NCBI GenBank assembly: GCA_016342355.1
Contig: JAEINP010000004.1
Span: forward strand, 93,461 to 157,460
Origin: Desulfatibacillum sp.
Lineage (GTDB): Bacteria; Desulfobacterota; Desulfobacteria; Desulfobacterales; Desulfatibacillaceae
DNA: 64,000 bases
Reading direction: 5' to 3'
The notes beneath the pieces were generated by a model. That model worked only from the letters and a program-made list of their open reading frames with translations, did no database searches and was not told the origin of the DNA. Below, piece after piece: positions 58,631-64,000 of the stretch (positions are counted from its first letter, which is position 1; the number at the start of each line of letters is the position of its first letter). The translations under genes and the position numbers were made by a program.

Positions 58631-61138
58631 CTAACAGGCCTCCACCCGGCACGGCACATACCGGTGCAGGGGGGTGGCCGCCAGGGGGTCACGGTGGGTG
58701 TTCTTTGTCAGCCTGTTGATGTTGGCCCCAAAAACCTTGTCCTGGTAAATGAGCCCGAATCCGTGGTGCACGGCGACCTGGCCCTTGCGGGCCGCCCTGG
58801 AAACCTCCAGTTCCACGATTTCCTCTCCCGCTTCCGTTGTGATCTTTACCTGCTGGCCGTCTTCCAGGCTCAGTTCTTTGGCGTCGTCCGGGTTCATCAT
58901 GCAGGTGCAGGCCCGAAGTTTCTTGTTCCACTCGGGATTTCGCATCAAGGAGTTGGCATTGGTTTTCACGTGCCTTCCCGCAAGCAGCACCAAGGGAAAC
59001 TCATCAGGCAGGGTGAGTTCTTCCTCCTCGGACTCCGGGGTGAGACCCAGAACCCAGTCCTCCATTTCCGGGACGTGTACTTGGACTCTTCCATCCGAAG
59101 TTTTGATTTCCTTGAAATTGTCCGGGTCGCTTTTTCCAACCCATATGCCTTCCGGGTGGTCTATTATGGCTTCAAAGATTGCTTCGGCCATGGTGGAGGG
59201 CGGGGCCAGTTGCATCAAAGGCAGGTAACTTTTTAGCTTCACGGCGGCCTTGGCTACTTTCCAGACCCGGTCGGGAGCCAGCGCCTTTTTGATAGCCAAG
59301 GCCTGTGTGAATCCCTGGCGGTCGGCTTCCTGCATGCTGGTTGCGGGCTTGACCCGAGAGAGCCCATACATGGTTATCCAGTGTTTGGCCAGGCCCTTGC
59401 CCAAACCGGTTTTGAAAAATTCCGGTGTCTCGGGAAGCAGACCTTTCCCATCCAATATTCGCTCAAAAACGTCCATGGGCTCCAAAATTTCGCCATCCGG
59501 GGCTTTGTAGGAGGCCAGCCGTTGTTGCAACAAACCCACGAGCATGGCCCGGTGGGCCGAGCCCATGGCCTTGCCAAGGGTCTTGGCCATGACAAAGGGG
59601 ATTTTTTGCAGTGCCTCGGGGGTCTTCTGGACATAAGCGGCCATTTCCATGGAAAAATCCAAGTGTCCCCTTTGGGCCGCCTCATGCAAAGAATCGGGAA
59701 TGGGCGGAATAAGTCCCATGCCGTCGGCAAGCCGTGTGAAAATCTCCCCGCATTCAAGGGGCTCTCCTTCCGGTTCCACAATGGGGCGGCGCATCTGGAA
59801 AAAGGACTGGGGATGGGTCCAGGGGAAAAAGGTCCCGTCCCAGGATTCATAGGCCGACCGGGCGGGCAGAACATAATGGGCCATGCGAGCGGTCTCGGTC
59901 ATGGCCAGCTCAATGGTCACCAGAAGATCCAGGTCCTTGAAAGCCTTCTCATAGGCCGTGGTGTCCGCATACGAGCGCAAAGGGTTGGAGCCGCATGTGA
60001 TGACTGCCCGCGGCCTTTCAAGGTGGTCCGAGAGGATTTCCTCGGGCAGGACATTGGGGGGAAAAAAGCCGGTGATGGCCGGAAAATCAGTGGCCACGGT
60101 CCGCCAAGATTCCGGGTCTCTTTCGTCCGAGTGCAGGCCCAGGGGCATGACAATGGGGGGCAGCACATTGCCGCCTGGGACGCAGTAGCGGCCACAGATG
60201 GCGATCAGGACATTCTGAAGATACGAGGCCGCCGTGCTGTGGCGGTTCATCACCAGCCCAAGGTCCGGGTGCACGCACCATTTGCGCGAGGAAAGTAGCT
60301 TGCAGAAATCCTCCACCTGTCCATATTCCAATTGGCAGACTTCCAAGGCTTTTTGCAAATCAAAGCCGGTAAACCACGGCTTAACTGCCTCCCAGCCCGA
60401 AACATGATCGCGGATATAGGCCTTGTTCTCCCATCCCTTTTCCAGGATCAGGGCGACCATGGCGCGCAGCAACAGGGCGTCGGTTCCGGGCCGCAGGGCT
60501 ATATGGATGTTGGCCGCCTTGGCGGTCTTGGACCTGCGCGGGTCCACGGATACCAGGAGCTTGTCCGGATTCTTGGCGAACTCCTTCAAAATAATGGGGG
60601 CCCGGGGCATCTGGTGGCTCTGCATGCCGTTCCATCCCCAGGCGATGAGCATGTCGGAAGCGTGTTCGTCCGGCATAGGGATGCGGTTCTGCCGCCCCAG
60701 CATGCGGCCGTTGGCCCAATAATAGCCCGTGAGCTCCTGGGCCAATGCGTTGTAATGGTATTTGGAGCCCAGAGAGCGCATAAAGGGAATGCCGAACAGG
60801 GCTTCAAAATGGCATCCCTGGCCGCCGCCGCCCATGTAGACAAAGCTCCTGGGGCCGTGCTCGCCGATTATCTTTCCCAGCTTGGTGGAAATCTCCTCTA
60901 TTGCCTGCTCCCAGGATATTTTTCTAAAACCCGTTCCATGACGTTTGAGAGGATGGGTGAGCCGGTCCGCGTGGTGCTGATAATGGAGGACATTGAGGCC
61001 TTTTCTACAGACATAGCCTTGGCTCCTGGGGTTGTTTTTGTCCGGCCTGATCTTGACCATGCGGTTGTTTTCCACCAAAACTTCCAGGCCGCAGTTCTGC
61101 CCGCAGAGCGCGCATCCCGTCTTGTGCCAGCCACCCAT
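58631..61138 (-). CDS. Molybdopterin oxidoreductase, formate-dehydrogenase-like family
   Basis: An 835-residue DMSO-reductase-family enzyme. A 4Fe-4S motif lies at the N terminus (CALCGQNCGLEV and YVCRKG). The bis-MGD-binding domains are clear: GGGQGCHFE, SVDPRRSKTAK, GRYCVPGGN and VITCGSNPLRSY, and the C-terminal barrel begins FPLVLLAGRHVKTNANS. Around residues 130-150 (NALAQELTGYYWANG), where formate dehydrogenases place Cys or Sec, I see no Cys/Sec, so substrate is unclear. ATG 61138 has GGAGGG upstream; an N-terminal TTG extension to 61168 is not supported. No electron-transfer subunit lies beside it. Confidence 0.88.
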   Translation of the reverse strand: MGGWHKTGCALCGQNCGLEVLVENNRMVKIRPDKNNPRSQGYVCRKGLNVLHYQHHADRLTHPLKRHGTGFRKISWEQAIEEISTKLGKIIGEHGPRSFVYMGGGGQGCHFEALFGIPFMRSLGSKYHYNALAQELTGYYWANGRMLGRQNRIPMPDEHASDMLIAWGWNGMQSHQMPRAPIILKEFAKNPDKLLVSVDPRRSKTAKAANIHIALRPGTDALLLRAMVALILEKGWENKAYIRDHVSGWEAVKPWFTGFDLQKALEVCQLEYGQVEDFCKLLSSRKWCVHPDLGLVMNRHSTAASYLQNVLIAICGRYCVPGGNVLPPIVMPLGLHSDERDPESWRTVATDFPAITGFFPPNVLPEEILSDHLERPRAVITCGSNPLRSYADTTAYEKAFKDLDLLVTIELAMTETARMAHYVLPARSAYESWDGTFFPWTHPQSFFQMRRPIVEPEGEPLECGEIFTRLADGMGLIPPIPDSLHEAAQRGHLDFSMEMAAYVQKTPEALQKIPFVMAKTLGKAMGSAHRAMLVGLLQQRLASYKAPDGEILEPMDVFERILDGKGLLPETPEFFKTGLGKGLAKHWITMYGLSRVKPATSMQEADRQGFTQALAIKKALAPDRVWKVAKAAVKLKSYLPLMQLAPPSTMAEAIFEAIIDHPEGIWVGKSDPDNFKEIKTSDGRVQVHVPEMEDWVLGLTPESEEEELTLPDEFPLVLLAGRHVKTNANSLMRNPEWNKKLRACTCMMNPDDAKELSLEDGQQVKITTEAGEEIVELEVSRAARKGQVAVHHGFGLIYQDKVFGANINRLTKNTHRDPLAATPLHRYVPCRVEAC

Positions 61139-61511
61139 GTATCCCTCCTTCTTGCTTTCGTTGTTCAAATTATACCCGAGCTGCTCCTTGCCAAACCGGT
61201 TTTTCAGCAGCCCTCCAGGGGCGAGAACCTCGGACTTGGCATAAACTCATTGATTTTGGTCCTTTTGTGGGACCACAAGATGTAGTTCTTCTCCCTTACA
61301 CTGTGCCTCTTTCAAAATAACGATGACCTTCTCCTACCTGAGCCGCTTGCCTTTCACCAGAATCTTTCTTGGCTATGCCAAGGTATTATATCACATCCAG
61401 CGGTCCAGTTTTTGGGGAGCAGGGCATAGCTGAATTTTGCCACAAACGGCTGGATATACGTTTGATTTGTTGGTTTATAAAGTTAATAGTAAAAATTGAT
61501 TTTCTCCCTTT
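61139..61511. other. Intergenic region upstream of the molybdopterin oxidoreductase
   Basis: This 373-base gap holds no gene. Its right half is AT-rich (near 61440-61500) and must carry the promoter for the oxidoreductase. No clear -35/-10 pair or strong dyad was found. Confidence 0.5.
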
Positions 61512-62432
61512 TTACGGAATGCCGTAAACTCTTGCCGCGTTTTCGAATAAAACTTTCCGAAGCAGAGCTTCGTCTCCTTTGCAGGCTTTCCGCGCACAGG
61601 CCAGGGCGGCCCGGGCATCGCCAAAGGGCCAGTCCGAAGCATAAAGCACCCGGTCAGGCCCTAAAGCACGGATCAGTTTCCTGATATTGGCCGCGGACTG
61701 GAGCGAGGTGTCCACAAGGACATTTTCAAAGGCAGCCAGTTTTTCCATGACTTCCTCCACTTCGAACATGCCGGCATGGCCCACTACAAAACGCACGTCC
61801 GGATGCTCCCGCACCAGGCGCACGGCGTAGTCCACGGCGCCGTATTCCGGGATATTCCTGCCTTTCTCTTCCCCTTTATAGTAATTGGAAATACCGCAAT
61901 GAAACAGCACGGCAAGCCCTGCTCCGCCCGCAGCTTCCACTGCTTTGTGCGTGCGCGGATCGTCCAGGGGCGCCTTCTGGATTATTCCGTGGAGCTTGAG
62001 TCCTTTTGCTCCATTGGCCTTGTCCGCCATCAGCTGCGTCTCAAAATCGCCGCCGGCCGCCACATCCACGGTGGTGAACGGGATCACGCCGGGGTCCTGG
62101 CTGGCAGCTTTCGCTACATCGCCGAAGACCACGTAAGGATGGATGGGCATGCAGGCGCTATGGGTGACGCCCAATCGGTCCATGGAGGTCCGAAGGTTTT
62201 CCAGGGTTCCAGCCTGGCTGCGAACCTGTTCGGCCGTGACGGCCCGGCTGAGAGAAAGACGGTATAGCAGGTTTCCCAGGCCGAAATTACGATACCCCAC
62301 CCATCCCCAGAGACTAATGGGATCCAAAATCATGGATTTGCTTACTCTCTTTTTCCAGATGATTTCGCCCCCGCCCTTGTTTAATATATCTCCGATATGA
62401 GTGTGTGCGTCGATGATGGGATGGGATTTCAT
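61512..62432 (-). CDS. Amidohydrolase 2 family metal-dependent hydrolase
   Basis: A 306-residue TIM-barrel protein. The N-terminal metal motif HTH appears in IIDAHTHIGD, followed by catalytic His in LFHCGIS and VVGHAG, and the last-strand Asp in LYASDWPFG. The family includes decarboxylases and hydrolases of aromatic or lactone substrates. The pattern GLKLHGIIQ marks the common uncharacterised branch. The next gene upstream, an amidase, is 137 bases away on the same strand, so the two may work together on an amide or ring compound. Confidence 0.85.
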   Translation of the reverse strand: MKSHPIIDAHTHIGDILNKGGGEIIWKKRVSKSMILDPISLWGWVGYRNFGLGNLLYRLSLSRAVTAEQVRSQAGTLENLRTSMDRLGVTHSACMPIHPYVVFGDVAKAASQDPGVIPFTTVDVAAGGDFETQLMADKANGAKGLKLHGIIQKAPLDDPRTHKAVEAAGGAGLAVLFHCGISNYYKGEEKGRNIPEYGAVDYAVRLVREHPDVRFVVGHAGMFEVEEVMEKLAAFENVLVDTSLQSAANIRKLIRALGPDRVLYASDWPFGDARAALACARKACKGDEALLRKVLFENAARVYGIP

Positions 62433-62569
62433 GTAATAGCCTCTCTTTTTACGTTTGGGAATAACGGTCCGATAGGGCGCCTTCCCATCAATTCTTTGTC
62501 ATCCTGAAAGATAAAGCCTGAAAATAAGTGACTTATGTGTTTTTAGGGGCCTCCCGCCGGTCACATCCC

Positions 62570-63988
62570 TTAGGCCTGTCCGACAAAGGGCCAGGGCCGG
62601 GCCTCCTCGATTTCGTACGCCAATTCCAGTAGACGTTTTTCCCCGCCGTTTGCAGTATCGAATTGAATGGCGACCGGCAATCCGTTGGCCGTCAGATTCC
62701 CTGAGGGCAGGGATATGGCCGGGATCCCCATAACATTCTGGGCGGGAGTAAACGGCACAAATTTCCTAAGCCTCTCCAAGGCGAGATCAAAAGGAATGTC
62801 CGGTCCCATAGTTCCTATCTCCGGCGGTTCATGGCCCAGCACCGGCGAGAGAAGGACATCATAGTTTTCCAGGATTTGACTATACATCCTGGAAAATCGC
62901 TTCATGACAAATGGCATAAACGGCAACCGGTGCGACTTTGCAATGAAATGACGGCTTAAACCGGATGTAAGGGGTTCAACTTTGTTCCGATCAAAGCCCT
63001 TTCCGAACATCAGACCCCCAAGCCATTTTAACGAAAACGCAAGCATGCCCCAGTAGACAATAAAATCGTCCCCCATCTGTCTGGTGATCGGTGAGGAAAT
63101 TTCCTCGACTCTATGCCCGAAATCTTCGCAAGTTTTGGCCATGCTTAAAACGCCTTCGCTAATTTCCTGATCACGGGCCTCCTGGTAGAGGGAATCCAGA
63201 AAAAAACCAATTTTCAGGCGTTTTTTCCCCGGATGTTCAACAAGACCGATTTCAGGCAGCCGGGGGTTTTTATAAAACTGTTCAGCCGCATGAAAAAAAT
63301 AGGCGGTGTCCCTGACCGTGCGGGTCAAAACGCCTTGGTGTACAAGATTCAACGGCATGAACCGGGAGCCCTCCATGTTCACGAGACGGTCTCTGCTTGG
63401 TTTCAATCCCACCAGACCGCAGCATGCAGCGGGGATTCGGATGGACCCTCCGCCGTCGTTCCCATGAGCAATAGGCACAACCCCGGCGGCAACCAGAGCG
63501 GCGCTCCCGCCGGAAGAACCGCCCGTGGAGAAATCAGTATTCCAGGGGTTGCGCGTTGGACCGGAAATCAGGGATTCTGTAGTAGCGGTCAACCCAAATT
63601 CAGGCATGGAGGTCTTGCCAAGGGGGATCAGTCCGGTGGATAGGAATTGCTGCACAAATCTGCTGGACTTTCCTGCATGTTTTGGGGCGACGGCCCTCGA
63701 ACCCTGCAGTGTGGGGACTCCCTTGACATCTTCATTGTCCTTGATAAAGGATGGCACGCCTCGAAAAAAGCCGTTTAGAGGGGCGGCGGCATTGGCAAGA
63801 GCCTCATCAAAGGTGTCAACTACAATTGCATTCAATTCGGAGTTGACCTTCCTGGCTCTTGAAATGGCTGCTTCAACAGCTTCAGATGCATTTATGTCTC
63901 CAGAAGCAATTTTTTGTGAAATCCCGACTGCATCCATGTCTGAAAGAATATCATTGCAAAAAGCATTGATCTGTTTTCCTTTTTTCAT
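62570..63988 (-). CDS. Amidase (amidase-signature family)
   Basis: A 472-residue enzyme. The Ser-cisSer-Lys triad is visible: Lys in PSFIKDNEDVKGV and the Gly/Ser stretch GGSSGGSAALVAAG. GNDGGGSIRIPAACCGLVGLKPS is the signature end. It hydrolyses an amide; lack of Gat partners argues against tRNA amidotransferase. The frame remains open to the right edge beyond ATG 63988, whose ribosome site is poorly spaced, so the true start may lie outside the window. Confidence 0.88.
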   Translation of the reverse strand: MKKGKQINAFCNDILSDMDAVGISQKIASGDINASEAVEAAISRARKVNSELNAIVVDTFDEALANAAAPLNGFFRGVPSFIKDNEDVKGVPTLQGSRAVAPKHAGKSSRFVQQFLSTGLIPLGKTSMPEFGLTATTESLISGPTRNPWNTDFSTGGSSGGSAALVAAGVVPIAHGNDGGGSIRIPAACCGLVGLKPSRDRLVNMEGSRFMPLNLVHQGVLTRTVRDTAYFFHAAEQFYKNPRLPEIGLVEHPGKKRLKIGFFLDSLYQEARDQEISEGVLSMAKTCEDFGHRVEEISSPITRQMGDDFIVYWGMLAFSLKWLGGLMFGKGFDRNKVEPLTSGLSRHFIAKSHRLPFMPFVMKRFSRMYSQILENYDVLLSPVLGHEPPEIGTMGPDIPFDLALERLRKFVPFTPAQNVMGIPAISLPSGNLTANGLPVAIQFDTANGGEKRLLELAYEIEEARPWPFVGQA

Positions 63989-64000
63989 TTCCTGGGGCGG

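Noticed and set aside
1..64000. CRISPR arrays, tRNA or rRNA genes, prophage
   Set aside because: No regularly spaced short repeats, no tRNA T-loop/acceptor pattern and no phage structural genes were seen on reading both strands.

Overview
The window looks like chromosome from a strictly anaerobic, sulfate-reducing deltaproteobacterium (Desulfobacterota) of the Desulfatibacillum/Desulfobacteraceae type. This is an inference from gene content: acyl-CoA catabolism genes throughout, a methylenetetrahydrofolate reductase cluster built on HdrA/MvhD electron carriers (oxidative Wood-Ljungdahl pathway), many large sensory kinases, and selenocysteine use. No rRNA, tRNA, CRISPR array or prophage was seen.

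Layout. 1-2.1 kb: edge of a metallophosphoesterase, a universal stress protein, then a small transposon graveyard (a RAYT-type Y1 transposase pseudogene and an intact IS200-like tnpA). 2.2-3.6 kb: a lipoprotein with a histidine-phosphatase motif. 4.1-12.6 kb (minus): a TetR-controlled five-gene operon encoding a complete beta-oxidation cycle (acyl-CoA dehydrogenase, hydratase, dehydrogenase, thiolase). Two of its products are unusual fusions: hydratase-SDR-SCP2, and HMG-CoA-synthase-like/DUF35/SDR/SCP2. 13-23 kb: a GAF sensor, a lipocalin-like exported protein, a zinc alcohol dehydrogenase, a DUF4272 membrane protein and two overlapping sensor-kinase genes. 23-30.5 kb: exported proteins, one with cohesin-like and dockerin-like modules and one of about 1736 residues with Ig-like repeats and a C-terminal Cys/TM/Arg anchor.

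31.4-43.4 kb: a TetR gene, acyl-CoA ligase, complete Liv-type ABC importer (livJ-like, H, M, G, F) and large acyl-CoA dehydrogenase, facing a second acyl-CoA ligase with an XRE-cupin regulator. This looks like uptake, activation and first oxidation of an organic acid. 43.6-49.4 kb: a hybrid kinase, a stand-alone AICAR transformylase and a DUF4388-HDOD protein.

50.3-57.7 kb is the most striking region: metF1-hdrA-mvhD-metV-metF2. hdrA and mvhD are each interrupted by one in-frame TGA at a conserved Cys position, each followed within about 20 bases by a plausible bacterial SECIS hairpin. Both read naturally as selenoproteins. hdrA encodes a roughly 1480-residue tandem HdrA with an inserted GltD-like pyridine nucleotide domain, and no hdrB or hdrC is present in the window. 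The set suggests a bifurcating or NAD(P)H-linked methylene-H4F reductase. 57.8-64 kb: a single-domain receiver, a truncated FmdE-like ORF, a molybdopterin oxidoreductase, an amidohydrolase and an amidase that may continue past the right edge.
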